From: Microtetraspora sp. NBRC 16547
GTDB taxonomy: Bacteria > Actinomycetota > Actinomycetes > Streptosporangiales > Streptosporangiaceae
DNA length: 64,000 nt
Assembly: GCF_030268965.1 (NCBI RefSeq)
Contig: NZ_BSSE01000023.1
Coordinates: 59,841 to 123,840, forward strand
Direction of reading: 5' to 3'
The notes beneath the pieces were generated by a model that was not told the origin of the DNA, searched no databases, and worked only from the letters and a program-made list of their open reading frames with translations. Shown in pieces: positions 43,051-53,482 of this stretch; positions within the stretch are counted from its first letter, which is position 1; each line of letters begins with the position of its first letter. The translations under genes and the position numbers were made by a program.

Positions 43051-44118
43051 CGCGTTCACGTCCCGGTCATGGACCGCGCCGCAGGCGCACACCCAGGTAC
43101 GGACGTTCAGCGGCATCGCCTCCTGCACGGTTCCACACGCCGAGCACAGCTTGGACGAGGGAAACCACCGGTCCACGACCACCAGCTCCCGCCCGTACCA
43201 CTGGGCTTTGTACTCCAGCATCGACCGCAGCTCGCGCCACGACGCGTCAGAGATGGCGCGGGCCAGGCTGTGGTTCTTGACCATGGTGCGGACGGCCAGG
43301 TCCTCGATCACGACCGTTTGGTTCTCACGGACGAGCCGAGTCGAAAGCTTGTGCAAGTGGTCCCGGCGGCAGTCGGCGATCCGGGCGTACACGCGGGCGA
43401 CCGTGATCCGGGCCTTGGCCCGGTTCGCGCTGCCCTTGGCCTTACGGGCCAGCGCCCGCTGCGCCTTGGCCAGCCTGCGCCGCTCAGCCCGCTCATGCCG
43501 GGGGTTGGCGACCTTCTCCCCGGTCGAGAGGGTGACCAGGGCGGTGATCCCCGCGTCCACGCCCACCGCGCTGCCGGTCGGGTCGAGCGGGCGGATCTTC
43601 TCCTGGACCAGGATGGACACGAACCACCGCCCGGCCGCGTCCTTCGACACGGTCACGGTGGACGGCTCCGCCTCCTCCGGCAAGGGGCGCGACCACACAA
43701 TGTCCAGCGGCGCATCCATCTTCGCCAGCCACAGCCGACCGTCCCGCCACCGGAAACCCGAGCGGGTGTACTCCGCCGACGCGCGGGACTTCTTGCGGGA
43801 CTTGAACACCGGATACTTCGCGCGCTTGGCGAAGAAGTTCGTGAACCCGGCCTGAAGGTGGCGCAGGGCCTGCTGCAACGGCACCGACGACACCTCGTTG
43901 AGGAAGCCGAGTTCCTCCGTCTGTTTCCACGCCGTCAACGCAGCCGAGGATTGCTCGTAGGAGACGCGGCGGCCGTCCAGCGTGTAGGCGCGGGTCCGCT
44001 CCTGAAGGGCCTTGTTGTAGACCAGGCGCACACACCCGAATGTCCGGGCAAGCTCGGCGGCCTGTCCGGGTGTCGGGTAGAAGCGGTACTTGTAGGCCCG
44101 CTTCACGGTCTGCGCCAT
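43012..44118 (-). CDS. tnpB: RNA-guided endonuclease TnpB
   Basis: 368-aa TnpB protein. The RuvC residues are D188 (VGVDAGI), E272 (VIEDLAV) and an aspartate in HDRDVNAAKN (351-353). The zinc knuckle is CSACG (325-328) with CACG (344-346). The N-terminal helix-turn-helix region starts AYKYRFYPTPGQ. All catalytic positions are intact and the length is normal, so the nuclease is probably active. The ATG at 44118 has AGGG upstream; a GTG three codons earlier is possible. Confidence 0.92.
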   Translation of the reverse strand: MAQTVKRAYKYRFYPTPGQAAELARTFGCVRLVYNKALQERTRAYTLDGRRVSYEQSSAALTAWKQTEELGFLNEVSSVPLQQALRHLQAGFTNFFAKRAKYPVFKSRKKSRASAEYTRSGFRWRDGRLWLAKMDAPLDIVWSRPLPEEAEPSTVTVSKDAAGRWFVSILVQEKIRPLDPTGSAVGVDAGITALVTLSTGEKVANPRHERAERRRLAKAQRALARKAKGSANRAKARITVARVYARIADCRRDHLHKLSTRLVRENQTVVIEDLAVRTMVKNHSLARAISDASWRELRSMLEYKAQWYGRELVVVDRWFPSSKLCSACGTVQEAMPLNVRTWVCACGAVHDRDVNAAKNILAAGLADK

Positions 44119-44254
44119 GCCGCACACCCTGCCACAAGATCAGCCAAGAATCGCACGCATGTTCGATTTGCGGCGGATCGTCCATTTTCGCCCTGCCCTG
44201 CAGGAGTCCAATTCCTCCTCCGCCTGAAGGCGGAGGTTTCCTCGGAGGTTTCTG

Positions 44255-44947
44255 GTGACGGAACGACCTGTTGCTTTGGTGACCGGAGCATCCCGCGGGG
44301 TGGGCGCGGCCGTCGCGCGGGCCCTCGCTCCGACGCATGATCTGCTGCTGGGCGGCCGCGACCGAGCCGCGCTGGACACCGTGTGCGCCGAGCTTCCCGG
44401 CGCGCGGCCCTGGCCGGTCGAGCTGACTGACGTCGCCGCCTCCGATGTCGCGGGCATCGACCGGCTCGACCTGCTCGTCCACAGCGCCGGTGTCGCGCGG
44501 ATCGGCGAGGTGGGGGAGACCCCGGTCGATGAGTGGCGGCGGACGTTCGAGGTCAACCTTTTCGCGGTGGCCGAGCTGACCCGGCTGCTGCTGCCCGCGC
44601 TGCGCGCGGCCCGCGGGCAGGTCGTCCTGATCAACTCGACCTCCGGGCAGCGGGTCAACCCGGGCTGGGGCGCGTACGCGGCGAGCAAGTTCGCGCTGCG
44701 GGCCTTCGCGGACGCGCTGCGTCTTGAGGAGCATTCGAACGGCGTGCGCGTCGCCACCATCTTCCCCGGCCGCATCGCCACCGACATGCAGAAGGACGTA
44801 CGGGAGCAGGAGGGCGGCGACTACGATCCGGCCCGGTACATCGCCCCGGAGTCGGTCGCCAAGGCCGTGCTCGCGGTGGCGACCGCCACCCCGGACGCCC
44901 ACATCACCGAGATCACGATCCGGCCGTCGGCGACCCTTCCCGTCTGA
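44255..44947 (+). CDS. Short-chain dehydrogenase/reductase
   Basis: 230-aa SDR. TGASRGVG (cofactor), VHSAGVAR (in place of NNAG), INSTSG and YAASK are visible. A basic residue after the second strand (GGRDR) suggests NADP. The GTG at 44255 has GGAGG (44244-44248) seven bases upstream, a few bases outside or at the very end of the TnpB element, so the insertion may have affected its leader. Substrate unknown. Confidence 0.85.
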   Translation: MTERPVALVTGASRGVGAAVARALAPTHDLLLGGRDRAALDTVCAELPGARPWPVELTDVAASDVAGIDRLDLLVHSAGVARIGEVGETPVDEWRRTFEVNLFAVAELTRLLLPALRAARGQVVLINSTSGQRVNPGWGAYAASKFALRAFADALRLEEHSNGVRVATIFPGRIATDMQKDVREQEGGDYDPARYIAPESVAKAVLAVATATPDAHITEITIRPSATLPV

Positions 44948-45146
44948 CCTCCGGCGGCACCTCCTGCGTCGCGGTTCGTCCGTCGGCGTCCCTGCCTATC
45001 CGCGTTCGACGTCCCCCGCCTACCTGATCTGGACGGCACGGTTCGTCCGTCGGTGTCCTGCCCATCCGACCCGGACGTCGCTTTCGTCCGGCCCGCTCGA
45101 CCCACGGACGCCGGCATCGTGGAGCCGTCAGGACCCGAGCCCGGTT

Positions 45147-45172
45147 CCTAATGAATGACGCCATTCATTAGG
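45147..45172. promoter_or_regulatory. hut operator copy 2, 26-bp palindrome
   Basis: CCTAATGAATG-ACGC-CATTCATTAGG is perfect over 11-bp arms and contains the TGAATG-N4-CATTCA core seen before hutU. It ends eight bases before the start codon of the amidohydrolase gene and includes part of its ribosome site (AGGA), so a bound repressor would block transcription and translation initiation alike. Confidence 0.8.
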
Positions 45173-45180
45173 ATGGCGCC

Positions 45181-46428
45181 GTGCTTGAGGCTCTCGCGGA
45201 CATCGGGCGGAGCGCCCGCACTGGCGGATACCACAGGGACGCCTGGTCCCCGGCGGACCTGGAGCTGCGGGAATGGTTCCGCCAGGAGGCGGCGCGGCGC
45301 GGCCTCGACCTGGACGAGGACCGCAACGGCAATCTCTGGGCCTGGTGGTGGCCCGCCACGCCGGGGACGCCTGCCACCGGCACGCCGGTCATGCCCGGGG
45401 TGGTGACCGGAAGCCACCTCGACTCGGTCCGGGACGGCGGCGCCTTCGACGGCCCGCTCGGCGTCGTCTCCGCGTTCCTGGCCGTGGATCTGCTGCGCGG
45501 CCGGGGATTCGAGCCGGGGCGTCCGCTCGGGATTGTCTGCTTCACCGACGAGGAGGGCGCGCGGTTCGGCGTGCCGTGCGTCGGCTCCCGGTTGCTCACC
45601 GGCGCGCTCGACCCGGACAGCGCCCGCCGGCTGACCGACGACGAGGGCGACACGCTGGCCGAGGTGCTGGAACGCGCCGGGCGGCGGCCCCGGGATCTCG
45701 GCGCCGACCCCGCGACCCTGGCCAGGGTGGGCGTCTTTGTCGAGCTCCACATCGAGCAGGGCCGCGCCCTCGGGCGGCCGGTCGGCGTCGCCGAGGCGAT
45801 CTGGCCGCACGGGCGGTGGCGGTTCGACTTCACGGGCGAGGCGAACCACGCGGGAACGACCGCGCTGGCCGACCGGGACGACCCGATGCTCGCCTACGCC
45901 CGCTCCGTGCTCGCCGCGCGGGCCGCGGCGGAGGAGCACGGCGTGCTCGCGACCTTCGGCAAGGTGCGCGTGGAGCCGGGCAGTGCCAACGCCATCCCGT
46001 CCCGGGTGTCCGCCTGGCTGGACGCCAGAGGCGCGGACGAGGAGCGCGTTCACCGCCTGGTCGCCGAGCTGGCGGAGGGCGGGCCGGGGTCCGGCAACGT
46101 GACGTGCGAGTCATGGACGCCCGAGGTCGTCTTCGACGCCGCCCTGCGCGACCGGATCGCGGCCGTCGCGGACGGCGCCGTCAGTCATTCCGCCCCGGGC
46201 CCAGGGCGGTGTGGGACGCGGACGGCACAGACGGGCACGCCGGCCGTACCCACGGGAGCGGGCCACGACGCCGGTGTCCTCGCCCGCGCCGGGGTGCCCA
46301 GCGCGATGCTGTTTGTACGAAATCCCACTGGTGTGTCACATTCGCCGCGCGAGTTCGCCGCGCCCGCCGACTGTCACGCGGGCGTCGTCGCTCTCGCCGC
46401 CGTCCTGGAGGACCTGTGCCGGACGTGA
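45181..46428 (+). CDS. Allantoate-amidohydrolase-like M20 hydrolase (probable hut pathway)
   Basis: 415-aa M20-family amidohydrolase. Metal ligands are in GSHLDSVRDGGAFDGPLG, FTDEEGARF and ELHIEQG, and the dimerisation-domain histidine in GEANHAGTT. Homologues annotated as allantoate amidohydrolase or N-carbamoyl-amino-acid hydrolase occur in actinobacterial hut clusters, where a role on N-formylglutamate is plausible. That role is inferred from the neighbouring hutF and the shared operator. GTG start with AGGA inside the operator arm. Confidence 0.82.
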   Translation: MLEALADIGRSARTGGYHRDAWSPADLELREWFRQEAARRGLDLDEDRNGNLWAWWWPATPGTPATGTPVMPGVVTGSHLDSVRDGGAFDGPLGVVSAFLAVDLLRGRGFEPGRPLGIVCFTDEEGARFGVPCVGSRLLTGALDPDSARRLTDDEGDTLAEVLERAGRRPRDLGADPATLARVGVFVELHIEQGRALGRPVGVAEAIWPHGRWRFDFTGEANHAGTTALADRDDPMLAYARSVLAARAAAEEHGVLATFGKVRVEPGSANAIPSRVSAWLDARGADEERVHRLVAELAEGGPGSGNVTCESWTPEVVFDAALRDRIAAVADGAVSHSAPGPGRCGTRTAQTGTPAVPTGAGHDAGVLARAGVPSAMLFVRNPTGVSHSPREFAAPADCHAGVVALAAVLEDLCRT

Positions 46429-47810
46429 ACCCCTTCGCCGACGTCGACGGCGGTGTCATCTACTGGTGCGAGATGGCGTGGCTGCCGCCCGGCGAGGTGG
46501 TGGAGTGCGTGAGCCTCCGCGTGGAGGGGACGCGGATCACCCATATCCAGCCCGAGGTTCCGCCGCCGCCGGGAGCCGTACGGCTCGCCGGGCTGACCCT
46601 GCCCGGCCTCGCGAACGCGCACTCCCACGCCTTCCACCGGGCGCTGCGCGGGCACACGCAGGCCGAACGCGGCACCTTCTGGACCTGGCGCGAGCAGATG
46701 TACGGCGTGGCCGCCCAGCTCGATCCCGATCGCTACCTCGCGCTGGCCCGGGCCGCGTTCGCCGAGATGTCCCTGGCCGGGATCACCTGTGTCGGCGAGT
46801 TCCACTACCTGCACCACGGGCCGGGCGGCGTACCGTACGACGACCCGAACGCGATGGGGCACGCGCTGATCGAGGCGGCCCGTGACGCCGGCCTGCGCAT
46901 CGCCCTGCTGGACACCTGTTATCTCACCGGCGCGATCGGGCATCCGCTGGCCGGCACCCAGCTCCGCTTCGGCGACGGCGACGCCGTCCGATGGGCCGAC
47001 CGGGTCGAGCTGCTCGGCCGTTCCCTGCGCACGGCGGAAGATGTGGTGATCGGCGCCGCGATCCATTCGATCCGCGCGGTGCCGCCCGAGCAGATGTGCC
47101 TGGTCGCGGAGTTCGCGAACCGGCACGCGATTCCGCTGCACGCGCACGTCTCCGAGCAGCGCGCCGAGAACCAGGACTGCGTCGAGGCGTACTCGGCGAC
47201 GCCGGTCCAGCTGCTGCACCAGCACGGGGCGCTGGGGCCGCGCTCGACCGCCGTCCACGCGACCCATCTGTCCGACGTGGACATCGCGCTGCTCGGCGGC
47301 TCCACCACGCACGTCTGCATGTGCCCGACCACCGAGCGGGACCTCGCGGACGGCATCGGCCGGGCGCGCAGACTGCTGGACGGCGGTTCGCCGATCACCC
47401 TGGGCTCGGACAGCCACGCGGTGATCGACCTGTTCGAGGAGGCGCGCGCCGTCGAACTGGACGAGCGGCTCGCCACGCGCGAGCGCGGCCACTTCCGCGC
47501 CGCCGAGCTGCTCGACGCGGCCACGGCCGCGGGGCACGCGTCCCTCGGCTTCCCGGACGCGGGCATGCTCGTCCCCGGCGCCTGGGCCGATTTGGTCTCG
47601 GTGCGCCTCGACTCGGTCCGTACGGCGGGCGCGACGAAGGGCACGGCCGCCGAGACCGTCGTCTTCGCGGCGTCGGCGGGCGACGTGCATTCGGTCGTCT
47701 CCGGGGGCCGCCGCGTGGTGGAGGACGGGCGGCACATGCTGGGGGACGTCGGCGCCCTCCTGCGCGACGCCGTCGCGGATGTCAGGAGGTGGCGCACGCC
47801 GGTCCGGTGA
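46416..47810 (+). CDS. hutF: Formimidoylglutamate deiminase
   Basis: 464-aa amidohydrolase-superfamily enzyme converting N-formimidoyl-glutamate to N-formylglutamate and ammonia. Zinc ligands are in ANAHSHAFHRAL and HAHVSEQ, and the catalytic aspartate in LGSDSHAV. The N-terminus carries the short family segment YWCEMAWLPPGEVVECV. The start is a GTG at 46416 after GGAGG, with a second GTG at 46425 overlapping the previous stop. Third-stage histidine degradation; hutH, hutI and hutG are not in this window. Confidence 0.9.
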   Translation: MPDVNPFADVDGGVIYWCEMAWLPPGEVVECVSLRVEGTRITHIQPEVPPPPGAVRLAGLTLPGLANAHSHAFHRALRGHTQAERGTFWTWREQMYGVAAQLDPDRYLALARAAFAEMSLAGITCVGEFHYLHHGPGGVPYDDPNAMGHALIEAARDAGLRIALLDTCYLTGAIGHPLAGTQLRFGDGDAVRWADRVELLGRSLRTAEDVVIGAAIHSIRAVPPEQMCLVAEFANRHAIPLHAHVSEQRAENQDCVEAYSATPVQLLHQHGALGPRSTAVHATHLSDVDIALLGGSTTHVCMCPTTERDLADGIGRARRLLDGGSPITLGSDSHAVIDLFEEARAVELDERLATRERGHFRAAELLDAATAAGHASLGFPDAGMLVPGAWADLVSVRLDSVRTAGATKGTAAETVVFAASAGDVHSVVSGGRRVVEDGRHMLGDVGALLRDAVADVRRWRTPVR

Positions 47811-48079
47811 GGGGCCGTCCACCGGCCCGCGCGCGGACTGTGGCCGACCACACTGAGCCGCGTCGTTTAAGAGCGCTCTCCGAGGGTAATCGCCGTCTTT
47901 CAGACCTCCGCCTCCTCCTTGAGTAGGAGGTCGAAAACCATTCTCCAGTCGTATTTGTTCGGGGAATCTTTCTTCCCGGGAAATCGTTGATCGGTTCAGG
48001 ACTAAGACCGCGGGAAAGCCCTGGCCTGGGCCGACCCGACTCGGACATACTGCGGCGCGGCGGAACGAGGTGCCATCGA

Positions 48080-49015
<936 letters not shown>

Positions 49016-49077
49016 CCCCAGACCGTCCCGACTCCCGACCGGCTGATCCAGGCCGTCCCAAGAAGGGCGTAACTCGA

Positions 49078-49112
49078 GCGCGCACCGTTTAACGGTGCGC
49101 GCTTTGTTTATT
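49078..49112 (+). terminator. Intrinsic terminator of the sigma factor gene
   Basis: Perfect 11-bp stem (49078-49088 with 49092-49102) and a T-rich tail tttgtttatt. The best canonical intrinsic terminator in the window. Confidence 0.92.
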
Positions 49113-49124
49113 GGTGAGCAATCC

Positions 49125-49171
49125 GAAACGAAGCGGAAACACCGTCACGCCGAGTTTCACAGACGTGAAAC
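49125..49171. promoter_or_regulatory. Candidate GlnR-type boxes upstream of amt
   Basis: GAAAC-N6-GAAAC (49125-49140) has the 11-bp phase of GlnR half-sites, and GTTTCAC-AGAC-GTGAAAC (49154-49171) is a perfect 7-bp dyad just downstream. amt-glnK-glnD is a classic GlnR target in actinobacteria, which makes this the likely control region. Confidence 0.55.
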
Positions 49172-49313
49172 ACACGAAGCCCCAACCGGAAACGGTGGAA
49201 GAACACGCTGTGGCCAACGTCAGTGCGCCAGTCGGTCGACGATGCCCTGGACGGACGCAACTGAGCGCGTGAATAGCCGGCCACATGGGCGATGTTAAGG
49301 AGGGCCGCGTTCG

Positions 49314-50959
<1,646 letters not shown>

Positions 50960-50964
50960 CCGCC

Positions 50965-53295
50965 ATGACGAGAGGAGACGCTCTCTCGTTCGCCGCGGCC
51001 CGCAAGGAGCGCGTGGCGGACATCGACAGGTGGCTCACCGATCTGTTCCGTGCGGCGTGCGCGCAGCCGTACGCACAGGAAAGGCGGAACTGGCGGAACT
51101 GGCGGAACTGGCCGGGAACCAGGCGCGGGCTCCCGGAGGAGCGCGGCTCCGCCGACCGGAACGGGTTCGGCGGTGTCGCGCTCGTCGCGGTCGGCAGCCT
51201 GGGGCGGGGGGAGCTCGCCCCGGGTAGCGACCTCGACCTGGTCCTGCTGCACGACGGCAGGGAGGACGTGAGCCGGATCGCCGACCGCGTCTGGTACCCG
51301 ATCTGGGACTCCGGCGTCAGGCTCGACCACTCGGTCCGCACGATCGACGAGGCGGCCAAGGTGGCCCGCGAGGACCTCAAGGCGGCTCTCGGGCTGATCC
51401 AGGCCAGGCACGTCGCGGGCGACGCCGAGCTGACCCGGGCGGTGCGCGAGACCGTGCTCGCGGACTGGCGCGCGGAGTCGCGGCGCAGGCTCGCCGAGCT
51501 CAGGGACGCGGCCGACCGGCGGGCCGGCGCGAGCGGGGAGCTGGCCTTCCTGCTCGAACCCGACCTGCGCGACTCGCGGGGCGGGCTCAGGGACGTGCAG
51601 GCGATGCAGGCCGTGGCCGCCGCCTGGGTCGCCCCGGCCCCCGGCCCCCGCGTTCGCGAGGCGTACGAACTGCTGCTCGACGTCCGGCACGGCCTGCACC
51701 TGGTCACCGCGCGCGGCGCGGACCGGCTCGTGCTGCAGGAGCAGGACGCGGTCGCGGGAAGCCTCGGCCTGCTGGACGCGGAGGCGCTGATGCGCCGCCT
51801 GGCCGAGGCGGGACGCACCGTCTCCCACGCGTTCGACTCGACCTGGCGCACCGTGGACCGGATGCTGACCGGTCCCGTCCCGCGCGGGCGGCGGCCGCTC
51901 GCCGACGGTGTCGTGGAGCACGGCGGCGAGGTGGTGCTCGCCCGCGACGTCTCCGCGCGCGACGACCCCGTCCTCGTGCTGCGCGTCGCCGCGGCGGCGG
52001 CTGAGGCCGGGCTGCCGATGGCGCCCGCGACGGTGTCCGCGCTGGCGGCCCAGTCGCCGCCGCTTCCCGTGCCGTGGCCGGAGGAGGCCAGGGACGCCCT
52101 CGTCTCCCTGCTGGGCGCGGGGCGCGCCGCCGTACCGGTGTGGGAGGAGCTGGACCAGGCGGGCGTCCTCGTCCGTCTCATCCCCGACTGGGAGCGGGTA
52201 CGGCACCGCCCGCAGCGCAACCCGGTGCACAGGTACACCGTCGACCGGCACCTGATCGAGACGGCCGCGGGGGCCGCCGCGTACACCCGCGAGGTCTCGC
52301 GTCCCGACCTGCTGCTCATCTCCGCGCTGCTGCACGACGTGGGCAAGGGCTGGCCGGGCGACCACTCGGTGACCGGCGAGGTCGTCGCCAGGGACATCGG
52401 CGCTCGAATGGGGCTGCCGCCCGCGGACGTGGCCGTCCTGGCCAGGGTCGTCCGCCACCACCTCCTGCTGCCCGAGACGGCGACCCGCCGCGACCTGGAC
52501 GACCCGCTGACCATCTCCAGGGTCGCGGAGGCCGTGGGCTCCCGCGAGGTCCTGGAACTCCTGGCCGCGCTCGCCGTGGCCGACGGCGACGCCACCGGCT
52601 CGGCCGCCTGGAACACCTGGAAGGCGTCCCTGGTCTCCGATCTGGTGCGCCGGGTCAGGTCGGTGCTGTCGGGCGCGCCACCCGCGTCCGCGCCGGTCCT
52701 GTCGCCCGAGCAGGCCGCGCTGGCCCGGCACGGCGGGGGCGCCGTCCGGGTCCACGGCGGCGCGGTGACCGTCGTCGCGCCCGACCGGCCGGGGCTGCTG
52801 TGGCACGCGGCCGGGGTGCTGGCCGCGCATCGGCTCGTCGTCAGGTCGGCGGCGTCGGCGTCGGCCGGCTCGACCGCCGTGATCGAGTTCGCGGTCGTCC
52901 CGGAGTACGGCTCGCCGCCGGATCCGGCGACGCTGGAGGCCGACCTGCGCCTGGTGCTCGCGGGCCGCCTCGACATCGAGCAGCGGCTCGCCCGCCGGAC
53001 CGGATCCCTCCGGCCGCCGCGCGTCCCGGTGGCGCCGCCGAGGGTCACGCTGGTGGACGACGCGTCCAGTACGGCGACCGTGGTCGAGGTGCGGGCACAC
53101 GACCAACCAGGGCTTTTGTGGCGGATTGGGCGGGCTTTCGGCGAATGTGGTCTTGACGTGAGAGCTGCTCGGGTAGAGACTCTCGGCGCGGAGGCCGTGG
53201 ACGTCTTCTACGTCGTCGATCGGGCCGGCAGGCCTCTCGCGGACGAGGAACAGCGGGGCGGCGTGCGGCGACACGTTCTCGCCGCGCTGCGATGA
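50965..53295 (+). CDS. glnD: PII nucleotidyltransferase/removing enzyme GlnD
   Basis: 776-aa bifunctional enzyme. The nucleotidyltransferase motif GSLGRGELAPGSDLDL lies at 77-92, the HD hydrolase site HDVGKG at 457-462, and two ACT domains follow from about residues 595 and 700 (each with DRPGLLW or DQPGLLW). It adds and removes nucleotidyl groups on GlnK in response to glutamine. The N-terminal lead-in contains a slippage-type NWRNWRNW repeat (9-bp DNA unit near 51084). The ATG at 50965 has only a weak site and depends on coupling to glnK. Confidence 0.95.
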   Translation: MTRGDALSFAAARKERVADIDRWLTDLFRAACAQPYAQERRNWRNWRNWPGTRRGLPEERGSADRNGFGGVALVAVGSLGRGELAPGSDLDLVLLHDGREDVSRIADRVWYPIWDSGVRLDHSVRTIDEAAKVAREDLKAALGLIQARHVAGDAELTRAVRETVLADWRAESRRRLAELRDAADRRAGASGELAFLLEPDLRDSRGGLRDVQAMQAVAAAWVAPAPGPRVREAYELLLDVRHGLHLVTARGADRLVLQEQDAVAGSLGLLDAEALMRRLAEAGRTVSHAFDSTWRTVDRMLTGPVPRGRRPLADGVVEHGGEVVLARDVSARDDPVLVLRVAAAAAEAGLPMAPATVSALAAQSPPLPVPWPEEARDALVSLLGAGRAAVPVWEELDQAGVLVRLIPDWERVRHRPQRNPVHRYTVDRHLIETAAGAAAYTREVSRPDLLLISALLHDVGKGWPGDHSVTGEVVARDIGARMGLPPADVAVLARVVRHHLLLPETATRRDLDDPLTISRVAEAVGSREVLELLAALAVADGDATGSAAWNTWKASLVSDLVRRVRSVLSGAPPASAPVLSPEQAALARHGGGAVRVHGGAVTVVAPDRPGLLWHAAGVLAAHRLVVRSAASASAGSTAVIEFAVVPEYGSPPDPATLEADLRLVLAGRLDIEQRLARRTGSLRPPRVPVAPPRVTLVDDASSTATVVEVRAHDQPGLLWRIGRAFGECGLDVRAARVETLGAEAVDVFYVVDRAGRPLADEEQRGGVRRHVLAALR

Positions 53296-53340
53296 CCTAG
53301 CTGGATGACGTAGGGCCGGTGACACAGGGGAGTAAACCCC

Positions 53341-53354
53341 TTACCAATTGGTAA
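53341..53354. promoter_or_regulatory. 14-bp palindrome upstream of first conservon
   Basis: TTACCAATTGGTAA is a perfect palindrome 129 bp before the first cvnA start, in an AT-rich patch. Possibly an operator or the promoter region. The regulator is unknown. Confidence 0.35.
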
Positions 53355-53482
53355 CAATTTTGGCGCCCTCAGAGGGCAAATCGCCGGTAATCGTGACCTT
53401 GTGGTCGAATTGTCCGCGTTTGCGTAGCGATGTCACTTCATGCGGTCGGGATGTGTGATGGCATCCCGAGAAGGCGGGGCCG

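Larger units (their letters stand above)
42885..44240 (-). mobile_element. IS200/IS605-type element carrying only tnpB
   Basis: A tnpB gene is bounded by subterminal hairpins. At the tnpB 3' side is an 8-bp stem with TAAA loop (42895-42914) followed by GGATGTCAA on the minus strand; at the 5' side is the hairpin 44217-44236 (arms cctccgcc/ggcggagg). No TIRs, target duplication or tnpA gene, as expected for single-gene IS1341-like elements that need a tnpA in trans. Ends are given to within about 10 bp. Confidence 0.8.

Noticed and set aside
44972..45069. Imperfect direct repeat of about 30 bp (44972 and 45039) between the SDR gene and the hut operator
   Set aside because: Two diverged copies only, no coding or structural feature; most likely a simple old duplication.
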